NCBI RefSeq assembly: GCF_002355735.1
Contig: NZ_AP014879.1
Location: 2,387,501 to 2,451,500, forward strand
DNA: 64,000 nt
Source of the DNA: Sulfuricaulis limicola
Lineage (GTDB): Bacteria > Pseudomonadota > Gammaproteobacteria > Acidiferrobacterales > Sulfurifustaceae
Reading direction: 5' to 3'
The translations under genes and the position numbers were made by a program. Positions 52,151 through 60,775 of this stretch are shown here, piece by piece (position 1 is the first letter of the stretch; each line of letters starts with the position of its first letter). Below the pieces are notes generated by a model that saw only the letters and a list, made by a program, of their open reading frames with translations, was not told the DNA's origin and did not search any database.

Positions 52151-52639
52151 ATGCAAAAAATCACTCCCTTCCTGTGGTTCGATCACCAGGCCGAGGAGGC
52201 GGCAAAGTTCTACGCCTCCATTTTCAGGAATTCAAAGATCGGTCATATCGCCCGCTACGACGAAGCCGGGGCCCAGGCCTCCGGCCGGCCCAAGGGTTCG
52301 GCCATGACCGTGGCCTTCCAGCTCGAAGGCCAGGATTTCGTGGCGCTGAACGGCGGGCCGCATTTCAAATTCACCGAGGCCGTGTCGTTCGTCGTCAACT
52401 GCCAGACCCAGGAGGAAGTGAATCACTACTGGGAAAAGCTCTCCGCCGGCGGCGACGAAAAAGCACAGCAATGCGGCTGGCTCAAGGACAAATACGGCCT
52501 GTCGTGGCAGATCGTCCCGGTCGTGCTGTTTGAGATGTTGCAGGACAAGAACCCGATGAAATCCGGGAACGTCATGCGCGCCCTGCTGCAAATGAAAAAG
52601 CCCGACATCGAGGCGTTGCAACAGGCGTACCATCAGTAG
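52151..52639 (+). CDS. PhnB-like VOC protein 2
   Basis: A 162-aa VOC protein of the 3-demethylubiquinone-9 methyltransferase-like group. It begins MQKITPFLWFDHQAEEAAKF and has MTVAFQLEGQDFVALNGGPH and CGWLKDKYGLSWQIVP. It is longer than VOC protein 1 and from a different branch. Twelve bases separate it from the SRPBCC gene. Confidence 0.88.
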   Translation: MQKITPFLWFDHQAEEAAKFYASIFRNSKIGHIARYDEAGAQASGRPKGSAMTVAFQLEGQDFVALNGGPHFKFTEAVSFVVNCQTQEEVNHYWEKLSAGGDEKAQQCGWLKDKYGLSWQIVPVVLFEMLQDKNPMKSGNVMRALLQMKKPDIEALQQAYHQ

Positions 52640-52650
52640 AGGAGAAAACC

Positions 52651-53004
52651 ATGCAATATCTGCTGCTGTGCTGCTTCGACGAGGAACGCTGGGCCAACCT
52701 GCCGGAATCCCGGCGCGACGAGATCATGCGCCAGTACGGCGCCTGGAAACAGGAGATCACGCAGAGCGGCCAGTACCGCGCCGGCGCCAAACTGCAACCG
52801 ACCTCAAGCGCCACCACGATACGCGCCCGCCACGGCAAGCCGACCCTCACCGACGGTCCGTTCGCGGAAACCAAGGAGCAGCTCGGCGGCTATCACCTGA
52901 TCGAGTGCCAGGACCTCGACGAGGCGCTGGCGGTCGCGCGGCGCATCCCGACCCTCGACGCGGGCGGCGTAATCGAGGTGCGCCCCCTGGACCCGACGAT
53001 GTAG
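52651..53004 (+). CDS. YciI/DGPF family protein 4
   Basis: A 117-aa family member with motif [20 protein letters not shown]. It begins MQYLLLCCFDEERWANLPES. Eleven bases after the VOC gene, with AGGAGA as ribosome site. Fourth DGPF gene in 3.6 kb. Confidence 0.88.
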   Translation: MQYLLLCCFDEERWANLPESRRDEIMRQYGAWKQEITQSGQYRAGAKLQPTSSATTIRARHGKPTLTDGPFAETKEQLGGYHLIECQDLDEALAVARRIPTLDAGGVIEVRPLDPTM

Positions 53005-53082
53005 GCTTTTACCGTGGACGACCTGACCCGCTCCCATCCCGACGCCTACGAAAACAGCCGCACCGGCGTTACACTCGCGCCC

Positions 53083-54009
53083 ATGCCCGCGGTCATCTCC
53101 ATTGCCGGACTCAACAAGACCTACGCCTCGGGGCTCACGGCGCTCCAGGACATCGACCTCGACATCCGCCGGGGCGAGATCTTCGCGCTGCTCGGGCCGA
53201 ACGGTGCCGGCAAGACCACGCTCATCAGCATCGTCTGCGGCATCGTCACGCCGACCGCGGGCCGCGTCACGGTCGACGGCCACGACATCCTGCGCGACTA
53301 CCGCGCTGCGCGCGCCAGGATCGGCCTGGTGCCGCAGGAACTGTACACCGACATGTTCGAGACCCCGTGGGCGACGGTCAATTTCAGCCGCGGTCTGTTC
53401 GGGCTGCCACCGAACCCGGCCTGGCTCGAGCAGGTACTGCGCGACCTGTCGCTGTGGAACAAGCGCCACGACAAGATCATGACGCTCTCGGGCGGGATGA
53501 AGCGCCGCGTGCTGATCGCCAAGGCGCTGGCGCACGAGCCGCGGGTGCTGTTTCTCGACGAGCCGACCGCGGGCGTGGACGTGGAGTTGCGCCGCGACAT
53601 GTGGGCGCTGGTGCGGCGCCTGCGCGACAGCGGCGTCACCATCATCCTCACCACGCACTACATTGCCGAGGCCGAGGAAATGGCCGACCGCATCGGCGTA
53701 ATCAGCAAGGGCCGGCTGATCCTGGTCGAGGCCAAGACCGCGCTGATGAAAAAACTCGGCAAGAAGCAGCTCACGCTGCACTTGCAGGAACCGCTGGCCG
53801 CGATTCCGCCGGAACTGGGCGATTGGGGCCTGGCACTGAACAACGGCGGCAATGATCTGGAATTCCGCTTCGACGCCAGCAAGGAACACACCACCATTCC
53901 GGAGCTGTTACGGCGCCTGAGCGAACTCGGGATCGGCTTCAAGGACCTCAACACGCGTGAAAGTTCGCTCGAAGATATTTTCGTCAGCCTGGTAACCGAA
54001 CGCCGATGA
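53083..54009 (+). CDS. ABC-2 type exporter, ATP-binding subunit
   Basis: Powers the permease that follows. It has Walker [14 protein letters not shown], signature [15 protein letters not shown], Walker [13 protein letters not shown] and a switch His in [16 protein letters not shown] 53083 gives 308 aa, the usual length for this family; GTG 53014 would add 23 residues with no family character. Neither start has a good ribosome site. The YadG/NodI-type subfamily exports lipids, polysaccharides or drugs. Confidence 0.9.
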   Translation: MPAVISIAGLNKTYASGLTALQDIDLDIRRGEIFALLGPNGAGKTTLISIVCGIVTPTAGRVTVDGHDILRDYRAARARIGLVPQELYTDMFETPWATVNFSRGLFGLPPNPAWLEQVLRDLSLWNKRHDKIMTLSGGMKRRVLIAKALAHEPRVLFLDEPTAGVDVELRRDMWALVRRLRDSGVTIILTTHYIAEAEEMADRIGVISKGRLILVEAKTALMKKLGKKQLTLHLQEPLAAIPPELGDWGLALNNGGNDLEFRFDASKEHTTIPELLRRLSELGIGFKDLNTRESSLEDIFVSLVTERR

Positions 54010-54794
54010 ATCACCCGAGCCAAACCCTGAAGTTCAATTACCACGCGATTCTCGCCATTTACAAGTTCGAAATGGCGCGCTTCCGGCGCACCCTGTGGCA
54101 GAGCCTCGTGACACCGGTGATCACGACTTCGCTCTACTTCGTCGTGTTCGGCGCCGCCATCGGATCGCGCATGGGAAACATCGATGGCGTCCACTACGGC
54201 TCCTTCATCGTGCCAGGCCTGATCATGCTGTCGCTTTTTACCGAGAGCGTGAGCAACGCCTCCTTCGGCATCCACATGCCGCGTTTCACCGGCACCATTT
54301 TCGAGGTGTTGTCGGCGCCGGTATCGGCGTTCGAGATCGTGCTCGCCTACGTCGGCGCGGCGGCGACCAAGTCGATCCTCCTCGGACTGATCATCCTCGC
54401 CACCGCGAATCTGTTCGTGCCGATCCACATTGCGCACCCGTTCTGGATGGTGGGGTTTCTGTTGCTGGTCGCGAGCACCTTCAGCCTGTTCGGCTTCGCC
54501 GTCGGCATCTGGGCCAAGGGCTTCGAGCAGCTCCAGTTCGTCCCGATGCTGATCCTGACACCGCTCACTTTCCTCGGCGGCGTGTTCTATTCGATCGACA
54601 TGCTGCCGGGCGCGTGGCGCACCTTCAGCCTGTTCAACCCGATCGTCTACGTCATCAGCGGTTTCCGCTGGAGTTTCTACGACACCGCCGACGTCGGCGT
54701 CGGTCTCAGCCTGGCGGCGACGCTGTTTTTCTTTCTGCTCTGCCTCGGGTTGGTGTGGCTGATATTCCGCACCGGCTACCGGCTGAAGAGCTGA
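54006..54794 (+). CDS. ABC-2 type exporter, permease subunit
   Basis: A 262-aa permease with six membrane helices and the ABC-2 motif [20 protein letters not shown]. It begins [20 protein letters not shown], like YadH. The start overlaps the ATPase stop by four bases (ATGA). Substrate unknown. Confidence 0.92.
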   Translation: MNHPSQTLKFNYHAILAIYKFEMARFRRTLWQSLVTPVITTSLYFVVFGAAIGSRMGNIDGVHYGSFIVPGLIMLSLFTESVSNASFGIHMPRFTGTIFEVLSAPVSAFEIVLAYVGAAATKSILLGLIILATANLFVPIHIAHPFWMVGFLLLVASTFSLFGFAVGIWAKGFEQLQFVPMLILTPLTFLGGVFYSIDMLPGAWRTFSLFNPIVYVISGFRWSFYDTADVGVGLSLAATLFFFLLCLGLVWLIFRTGYRLKS

Positions 54795-54820
54795 ATCCAC
54801 ACACGGAGGAGAACCGAACC

Positions 54821-56029
54821 ATGGCGCGCACCAACAAGAAATCACACGTTCGAAAACAAGCAACAGCCACCCGTTCCAAACCCGCCGCACGCCCTCGCCC
54901 GGCACGCCGGGTGGTAGTGCTGGTCGCCACGCGCAAAGGCGCGTGGCTGTTTCACGGCGACAAGCAGCGCAAGACCTGGCGCGCGGATGGGCCGCATTTT
55001 CTCGGGCAGATCATTCAGCATCTGGTGCTCGACCCGCGCGACGGGCGCACGCTGCTGGCGGCAGCCAAGACCGGCCACCTCGGCCCGACCATCTTCCGCT
55101 CCACGGATTTCGGAAAAACCTGGAAGGAAGCCAGGAAACCACCAGCCTTCGCCAAGGCAAAGGAAGGAGAAAAAGGCCGTGCGGTGGATCACACCTTCTG
55201 GCTCACGCCGTGTCACGCGAATGAACCGCGGGCCTGGTACGCCGGGACCTCGCCGCAGGGACTGTTCCGCTCCGACGACGGCGGCGATACCTGGGAGCCG
55301 TTCTCGATAATCAACGACGATCCGAAGTTCCGCGAGTGGATGGGCAGCGTGCAGGACGGCACGCCCGACGGCCCGAAGCTGCACTCGATCATCGTCGACC
55401 CGCGCGACCCGAAGCATCTTTACTTCGCCATGTCGGGCGGCGGCATACACGAAACCTTCGACCGTGGACGAACCTGGTCTGCCCTCGTAAAAGGCATGGA
55501 AGTGGTCGAAGGCTTCGACGCCGCCAACATCGCCTTTCACGACCCGCATGCCGTCCAGATGTGTCCGGGCAACCCGGACCGCCTGTATCAGCAGAATCAC
55601 TGCGGCATCTATCGCCTCGACCGGCCATCGAAGGAGTGGACGCGCATCGGCAAAAACATGCCGAAGCAAATCGGTGACGTCGGCTTCCCCATGGTGGTGC
55701 ACCCGCGCGATGCCGACACCGCCTGGGTGTTCCCGATGGATGGCCAGACCGTGTGGCCGCGCACCAGCCCGGACGGCAAACCCGCCGCGTACGTGACCCG
55801 CAACGGCGGCAAGACCTGGCAGCGTCTCGACGCCGGATTGCCGAAGCAGCAGGCGTGGTGGACGGTGAAACGCCAGGCCATGACCGCGGACGCACGCAAT
55901 CCCGTGGGGCTGTATCTGGGCACGACCAGCGGGGAGGTATGGATGAGTTCCAACGAAGGCAAACGCTGGGCGTGCCTCGCGCGACACCTGCCTGAGATTT
56001 ACGCGGTGGAGGCCGCGGAGGTCGGCTGA
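54821..56029 (+). CDS. Asp-box (BNR/VPS10-like) repeat beta-propeller protein
   Basis: A 402-aa protein. After a basic, Lys/Arg-rich N-terminus of about 35 residues and no signal peptide, at least five repeats of the S-x-D-x-G-x-x-W type appear (FRSTDFGKTWKEA, FRSDDGGDTWEPF, TFDRGRTWSAL, VTRNGGKTWQRL, SSNEGKRWACL). These form blades of a beta-propeller as in sialidases and VPS10/YCF48 proteins. No catalytic function is evident. AGGAGA precedes ATG 54821; the gene is followed at once by a MoaD-like gene. Confidence 0.85.
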   Translation: MARTNKKSHVRKQATATRSKPAARPRPARRVVVLVATRKGAWLFHGDKQRKTWRADGPHFLGQIIQHLVLDPRDGRTLLAAAKTGHLGPTIFRSTDFGKTWKEARKPPAFAKAKEGEKGRAVDHTFWLTPCHANEPRAWYAGTSPQGLFRSDDGGDTWEPFSIINDDPKFREWMGSVQDGTPDGPKLHSIIVDPRDPKHLYFAMSGGGIHETFDRGRTWSALVKGMEVVEGFDAANIAFHDPHAVQMCPGNPDRLYQQNHCGIYRLDRPSKEWTRIGKNMPKQIGDVGFPMVVHPRDADTAWVFPMDGQTVWPRTSPDGKPAAYVTRNGGKTWQRLDAGLPKQQAWWTVKRQAMTADARNPVGLYLGTTSGEVWMSSNEGKRWACLARHLPEIYAVEAAEVG

Positions 56030-56032
56030 TCG

Positions 56033-56290
56033 ATGAAAGTGCTGATCCCCACGCCGCTGCTGTCTTATACCAATGCGCGCGAGGTCGATGCCAGCGGCGC
56101 CACGCTCACGGAACTGCTCGCCGACCTCGACCGCCAGTATCCCGGCCTGCGCTTTCGCGTGATCGACGAGCAGGACCGGATGCGCCCGCACATGCGATTC
56201 TTCGTCAACAAGGAGCAGGTGTTCAAGCTCACGCACCCGCTGCGCCCGGCCGATTCGGTGGTGCTGGTGCAGGCCTTGAGCGGCGGGTAA
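56033..56290 (+). CDS. MoaD/ThiS-family small ubiquitin-like protein
   Basis: An 85-aa beta-grasp protein ending in VLVQALSGG. The C-terminal Gly-Gly is the site of thiocarboxylation in sulfur carriers. It begins three bases after the Asp-box gene stop. No E1-like (MoeB/ThiF) or MoaE gene is adjacent, so its partner is unknown; it may be a protein modifier or a sulfur carrier. A truncated copy of its 3' end lies at 59648-59710. Confidence 0.88.
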   Translation: MKVLIPTPLLSYTNAREVDASGATLTELLADLDRQYPGLRFRVIDEQDRMRPHMRFFVNKEQVFKLTHPLRPADSVVLVQALSGG

Positions 56291-56293
56291 AAC

Positions 56294-56324
56294 TAAACAC
56301 GCAAACGGAAAGCGTGTTTATTTT
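56294..56324 (+). terminator. Terminator of the sigma-DGPF-ABC-MoaD run
   Basis: A 9-bp stem TAAACACGC/GCGTGTTTA with a nine-base loop, followed by TTTT on the plus strand, four bases after the MoaD stop. Confidence 0.7.
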
Positions 56325-56332
56325 CCCGCCGC

Positions 56333-56362
56333 AAAAAAAGAAGGGCGGCCGGGGCCGCCCTT
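56333..56362 (-). terminator. Terminator of the multiheme cytochrome gene
   Basis: A near-perfect palindrome AAGGGCGGCC-GG-GGCCGCCCTT at 56341-56362 followed on the minus strand by seven U residues (56339-56333). Confidence 0.85.
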
Positions 56363-56384
56363 CGTCAGATGGCATGACCTGGTC

Positions 56385-59198
56385 TTACTTCTGCTTGTGG
56401 CAGAACCCGCAACCCACCGGCGTGCCCTTAGCGATGGTGGCCGTCCCGTCGGCGCAGTCGGTGTTGTAGGGGGCGATGCCCTGCGTGTTCTTGCAGGTCA
56501 CCACCCGGTCGGCGGAGGTCTTCGACAACACGCTGCCGGTCAGCGCGCCGGTCACCGGATTCATGTGGCAGATCTTGCAATTCGCCAAGGCACCACCGGT
56601 AAAGTTCTTGTGGTTCAGGTTCCAGCGGTGGTCGTTAACCGGATGCAGGCCGTGCGGCCCGTCCAGGCCAAGCGGCATCGTCAGGTCCCCGTTCGCGTCC
56701 CGGGTGTGGCAGGCGTCGCACTCCTGGATCTTGCCGTCGTGCCCCTGGATCTGCTCGGCGGTGCGGTTGTCGTTGGCGCGCGGATTCCCCATCGGCCATT
56801 CCGCGTGGGTGGCGCCGTGGCAGCCCTCGCACATGACGCCGCCGTGGCCGGTGCTCACCCGGTAGAGCTGCGGGTTGCCCGCGCCCGGGTTCACGAACCC
56901 GTTGTACGCGGCCGGCACCAGAGGTTCCGCGAAACGCTTGTTGGCCGGCACGATGGGCGTGGCCTTGGTGTCGTTGGTGCGGAAAGCCACGCGCAACCGG
57001 ATGTTGTCGCTCACGCCGGTGGCGTCCTTCGTGTTCTTGATCACGTTCGTGGTGTTCGCCAGATTACTGACGGCGTCGCCGCTGTGGCAGGAGCCACAGC
57101 CCGGCTCGTTGGCCCACGGCACCCGCGGAGTGGCGGGATTGGTGTAGAAGTCCTTCGCCAGGATGAACGCACCCGGGTTGGATGGAGAAACGTTCCTGGA
57201 GAAGTCGTCGCCCACCTGTTTCATGCTCCCGTGGCAATCGTTGCAGAGAATGTTTCCGGTGCGCATGACGCCGCGCAGGCACTTGGTGGTCTTGCCCGGG
57301 TGGCACTGGTAGCAGGCGGCATCGAGCACGGCCACGCGCGCAGCCTGGTTGGTAACGATGCCGTTCGCATCCTGGATCGGCAGCGGCATGTTGGGGAAGA
57401 GCAGGCTGTTCGCGTTGTAGCCCGTATCGCCCGGTGACCGCCCGCTGGTGTCGAGGTTGCCATGGTGCCAGTGCATCACGCGCGAGTTGCTCGGGTGCGC
57501 GATCTGGTTGCGGCCGTTGGCGATGGTGCCCACGGCACCGGCCAGCGGACCGAGATGGGCCAGGTCGAGGGCCGGAGTGTAGTGACACACCTGGCAGACC
57601 ACCGGCTTGTCCTGCACCAGCGCCTTGTTGATGAGGCAGTTGGCGTTGCCGTTCGGAGTGGTCGAGTTGATCACGCAGGCGGCCGACTGGCCCGAGGTGT
57701 TCACGTACCTCGACCCGTGCCTCAGGTCATGCAGACGCAGGACGTTGATGTCGGTCGCGTACTCGATGCTGACGTTCTCCGGAACCACGACGATCTCCGG
57801 GTCCGCCAGCCGGTCCGCCACCGGCAGGCCGGCGCTGGTCAGGCCGGCCGTGGCCACGCCCTTGGTCGGGCTGTCCGGGACATCCGCTGCCGCGGCGTGA
57901 CAGTTTTTGCAGCTGGCCTCGCCGGAGATGGGGAGCACCGTGTCCACCGTCGCCAGGACGGCGCCACCGCTCTTCGTTTTCGCCTGCACCCGCACCAGCG
58001 GGTAGGCGTTTTCGCGGCCCTTGTCGTCCCAGGCGGCGAAGGGCACGCCGGCCGCCTCGAACCAGTTGAGGTTCTGGGCGACGTAGCCAAAAGGAAAGTT
58101 CACGAAGAACGGCTTGACCTCGTAATGCTCGTTGGCGGTCTGGGACAGGTTGGCAGTAAAGGGGCTGGTGATGCCGGGCATGTTGTGCTGGACCGCCGAC
58201 AGAAACTCGTCGCCACTGTTCACCACCCCGTCCGGACCGATGAACAGGTCCTTGACGTTGGGCACCGGCAGGCTCTCGTCAGGCGTGACCGTGAACGGCG
58301 GTCCGGCAAGCGGCGTAATGTTCTGCGCCGGGTTGAAGGGGTTGAAAGCGGGGTAGAACGGGTCATAGGCGCCCTTCGGGATGATTTTCCAGAAGTTGGT
58401 CTTGTAGATGTCGACCACCGTGCTGTTGTTCCTGACCACCCCGGTGAACGGATCCGGGTTCGTCTGGCCGAGAATCGGGTCCTCGGGATTCGACGCGGCC
58501 GAGTACAGCACGTCCACCACGCTCGAATTGAGTATCACGGGCTGGGCGCCCTTCTGGATGACCTGGGCCAGGAGCACCTGGAACGGCGGCAGGATGCTCG
58601 AGATACGGGTGTCGTAGTCGCCGCAGTGCATGCCCAGGTCGTTGATGGCGACGATCTGAAAGCCGGTGGTGCCGGTGCCCGGAGCCGGGTTGAGCGAGTT
58701 CGCCGGCCGCGGCGCCGCTTGCTCGGTCACGGGAGGCACGCTGCCGGGCAAAATCCCGGGGCCGAAAACATCGGAGAAGATCTGGCTGGTCGAGTTTATG
58801 GACGTGCCGGTTGATACCGCGTTCACCGTGACGTTGACGGTCGCCGTGCAGGTCTTGGGCCGGCGCGCGGTGCTGTCGGTCACCTTGAAGCTCGTGGTGT
58901 AACTCCCGGCGGCGTTGTAGGTCACGGGCACCGGCGCGGAGGTTCCGCTGCTGTTGCCCGATTGGGTGTTTGACGTCGGGCTGCCGCCGGAGAAAGTGAA
59001 GTCGAAGCGATACGGCTTCACCCCGCCCGCGGCGGTGCCGGTATAGGTGATGATGCCGCCGACCGGGATCGTGGTCACGCTGGCGCTGACACCACAGGTG
59101 AGCGGGGCCGGCTGCGCGGCCCATGCCGATGACAGGGGTAACAATAACATCAGGACGACCGCCAGCGCGGGCGGCACGCGATGCGTTGCGGGATTCAT
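56385..59198 (-). CDS. Secreted nine-heme c-type cytochrome with PKD-like N-terminal domain
   Basis: A 937-aa exported protein. It has a signal peptide of about 27 residues. A PKD/Ig-like domain follows at about residues 30-145 (GGIITYTGTAAGGVKPYRFD). A middle region contains NDLGMHCGDYDTR. Nine CxxCH heme motifs then spread toward the C-terminus: CKNCH, CQVCH, CYQCH, CNDCH, CGSCH, CEGCH, CDACH, CKICH and CGFCH near the end. It likely works in periplasmic or extracellular electron transfer. The start is ATG 59198 behind AGGAGGAG. Regulation by an FNR-type site upstream is likely. Confidence 0.88.
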   Translation of the reverse strand: MNPATHRVPPALAVVLMLLLPLSSAWAAQPAPLTCGVSASVTTIPVGGIITYTGTAAGGVKPYRFDFTFSGGSPTSNTQSGNSSGTSAPVPVTYNAAGSYTTSFKVTDSTARRPKTCTATVNVTVNAVSTGTSINSTSQIFSDVFGPGILPGSVPPVTEQAAPRPANSLNPAPGTGTTGFQIVAINDLGMHCGDYDTRISSILPPFQVLLAQVIQKGAQPVILNSSVVDVLYSAASNPEDPILGQTNPDPFTGVVRNNSTVVDIYKTNFWKIIPKGAYDPFYPAFNPFNPAQNITPLAGPPFTVTPDESLPVPNVKDLFIGPDGVVNSGDEFLSAVQHNMPGITSPFTANLSQTANEHYEVKPFFVNFPFGYVAQNLNWFEAAGVPFAAWDDKGRENAYPLVRVQAKTKSGGAVLATVDTVLPISGEASCKNCHAAAADVPDSPTKGVATAGLTSAGLPVADRLADPEIVVVPENVSIEYATDINVLRLHDLRHGSRYVNTSGQSAACVINSTTPNGNANCLINKALVQDKPVVCQVCHYTPALDLAHLGPLAGAVGTIANGRNQIAHPSNSRVMHWHHGNLDTSGRSPGDTGYNANSLLFPNMPLPIQDANGIVTNQAARVAVLDAACYQCHPGKTTKCLRGVMRTGNILCNDCHGSMKQVGDDFSRNVSPSNPGAFILAKDFYTNPATPRVPWANEPGCGSCHSGDAVSNLANTTNVIKNTKDATGVSDNIRLRVAFRTNDTKATPIVPANKRFAEPLVPAAYNGFVNPGAGNPQLYRVSTGHGGVMCEGCHGATHAEWPMGNPRANDNRTAEQIQGHDGKIQECDACHTRDANGDLTMPLGLDGPHGLHPVNDHRWNLNHKNFTGGALANCKICHMNPVTGALTGSVLSKTSADRVVTCKNTQGIAPYNTDCADGTATIAKGTPVGCGFCHKQK

Positions 59199-59647
59199 CA
59201 GGCTCCTCCTGCCGCCTCCAGGCGGCAATCCATGCACCCTCCCGACGCTGCTCCTGTCTCCGCGTCAACTCCGGCGCGGGAACCTCGTTCTGCCGATTCC
59301 TTTGGCTTATGTATACCCTCCGAGGCGAAGGTTTTCCGAATAGATCTGTCTTATTGAAACTACTCTATTGAACTTGAACTGCTCTGGTGTGCTGTGCTTG
59401 ATCTAATCGAAACAGGGTCCGGCGAAAACTCTACTCTCATGTCAAGAATCGGTACTTTGATATATATCAATCTGGGGATTTTATTCATGCAGGGTGACAG
59501 TAGTGCCCGGCGAGACAGTCCAACGGTTATACAAATAGCTATTAATTAATTAGTTATATAAGGGGTGAGTTATATATAAAGATACAGGCCGCATTTTCTG
59601 GTCCTGTCAAAATTCAATCGTGGCCTGTCCCTCATTGTCCCTTCGAT
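59199..59647. other. AT-rich intergenic region upstream of the multiheme cytochrome
   Basis: Sequence of low GC compared with the rest of the window, including runs such as ATTAATTAATTAGTTATATA near 59539. It carries the FNR-type site described separately and probably the promoter of the cytochrome gene. No credible protein-coding frame was found in it. Confidence 0.5.
59457..59470. promoter_or_regulatory. FNR/ANR/DNR-type binding site
   Basis: TTGATATATATCAA is a perfect match to the FNR-family consensus TTGAT-N4-ATCAA. It lies about 260 bases upstream of the multiheme cytochrome start. A TAGAGT box at 59434-59429 on the minus strand is a possible -10 at the spacing expected for class II activation. 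This suggests oxygen- or nitrogen-oxide-responsive expression; the regulator gene is not here. Confidence 0.6.
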
Positions 59648-59710
59648 CTAACGCACCCGCTACGCCCGACCGATTCGGTAATCCTGGTTCAGACATCGAG
59701 CGGAGGATAA
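59648..59710 (+). pseudogene. Truncated 3' remnant of a MoaD-like gene
   Basis: Codons read LTHPLRPTDSVILVQTSSGG then stop. This matches residues 66-85 of the MoaD-like protein at 56033-56290 (LTHPLRPADSVVLVQALSGG) at 16 of 20 positions. Upstream sequence shows no continuation of the gene and there is no start codon, so it is a fragment. It lies 3.4 kb from its intact relative, on the other side of the cytochrome gene. Confidence 0.8.
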
Positions 59711-59769
59711 CGAAATACCCATCCCGATCCTGTGGGCAGTGATGAACTTTGTCGCTCTCATCCATGCGC

Positions 59770-60078
59770 CTAGCGTTTCTCAGGCGGTATGTTCCTGATC
59801 GTGGCCGCGAACTTCGCATGGGCGGCCGGATCCACCGGCCGGTGTTTGATTTTGACGCTGGCCGGGTCCTTGCCAAGATAGTTGTCGCCCTTCCAGTTCT
59901 TCGATGGCCGGATGGGCCGGGGAACAAAACCGCCGCCGCAGTTCGGGCAGACGTTGCCCAAAACCTTATCGACACAGGTCGCGCAGAACGTGCATTCATA
60001 GGTGCAAATGCACGCCTCCAGCGAATCGGGTGGCAGCGGCTTGTTGCAGTTTTCGCACGTCGGGCGGAGTTCGAGCAT
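59770..60078 (-). CDS. DUF1272 zinc-ribbon protein
   Basis: A 102-aa protein whose first half is rich in paired cysteines (CENCNKPLPPDSLEACICTY, then CTFCATCVDK and NVCPNCGGGF), so it should bind two or three zinc ions. This is the DUF1272 family, function unknown. AGAGG lies eight bases before the ATG. Last of a leftward pair with the GFA gene, separated by 130 bases. Confidence 0.9.
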   Translation of the reverse strand: MLELRPTCENCNKPLPPDSLEACICTYECTFCATCVDKVLGNVCPNCGGGFVPRPIRPSKNWKGDNYLGKDPASVKIKHRPVDPAAHAKFAATIRNIPPEKR

Positions 60079-60210
60079 TGTTTTTTCCTCTTCATAGGCG
60101 GCTAACGACGAAGTTCAGCCATCGTCCTGCCACGACAAAACAAAGGCAAGACGGCGGCTGAAGCGTCTGGGTGGGCGCCCGGGACAGTGGAGCCTGAAGA
60201 GATCAATGTG

Positions 60211-60645
60211 CTATTCCGCTACGCTGACGCCCGAGCCACCCATTTCCTTGGGGATGTCCTTCATCTTCGGCAAGCCGTCCCTGATTTGCAACTTCGTCTC
60301 CTGATAGTGCACATGGATCCCGGGCTGGTACGGGAAGTCCGGAATGGCCGCGGCATACACGTCGATGAGCCCCCAGTGGGGATGGTCGGTGAAGAGGTGG
60401 CCGCCGCAGGTTTTGCACCATTTGCGATGACTGCGCTCGGTCTTGTTGTAAGCACCGATGTGGTTACCTCCGCGCGTGACCTGGACCGCTTCGGGTTTCC
60501 ATAACGTGAAGGCGTTGACCGGCCCCGCCGACCAGCGGCGGCACGAGTCGCAATGGCAATAACCCATGGCGGCCGGCTCGCCGCTGACCGTGAACTGAAC
60601 CGCGCCGCAAAAACAACTGCCTTTGTAAGTCTTTCCGTTGTTCAT
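60211..60645 (-). CDS. GFA (glutathione-dependent formaldehyde-activating-like) family protein
   Basis: A 144-aa CENP-V/GFA fold protein. Zinc ligands are visible in GSCFCGAVQF, GYCHCDSCRRW and KWCKTCGGHLF. The family was named for formaldehyde-glutathione chemistry, but most members are uncharacterised. AGAGGTG precedes the ATG. It is divergent from the AraC regulator, which may control it. Confidence 0.9.
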   Translation of the reverse strand: MNNGKTYKGSCFCGAVQFTVSGEPAAMGYCHCDSCRRWSAGPVNAFTLWKPEAVQVTRGGNHIGAYNKTERSHRKWCKTCGGHLFTDHPHWGLIDVYAAAIPDFPYQPGIHVHYQETKLQIRDGLPKMKDIPKEMGGSGVSVAE

Positions 60646-60775
60646 GTCGCACCTCTTTGATCGTGTGTTGTTGGGGATTTAAGCCGGGTGCTAGTATCTT
60701 CGCGCCGGTTACAGACATGAATGATCAGGCGTCCGGATTTCTTGCGCGGGACGCCGGAATTGACGGAGGCTGTTC

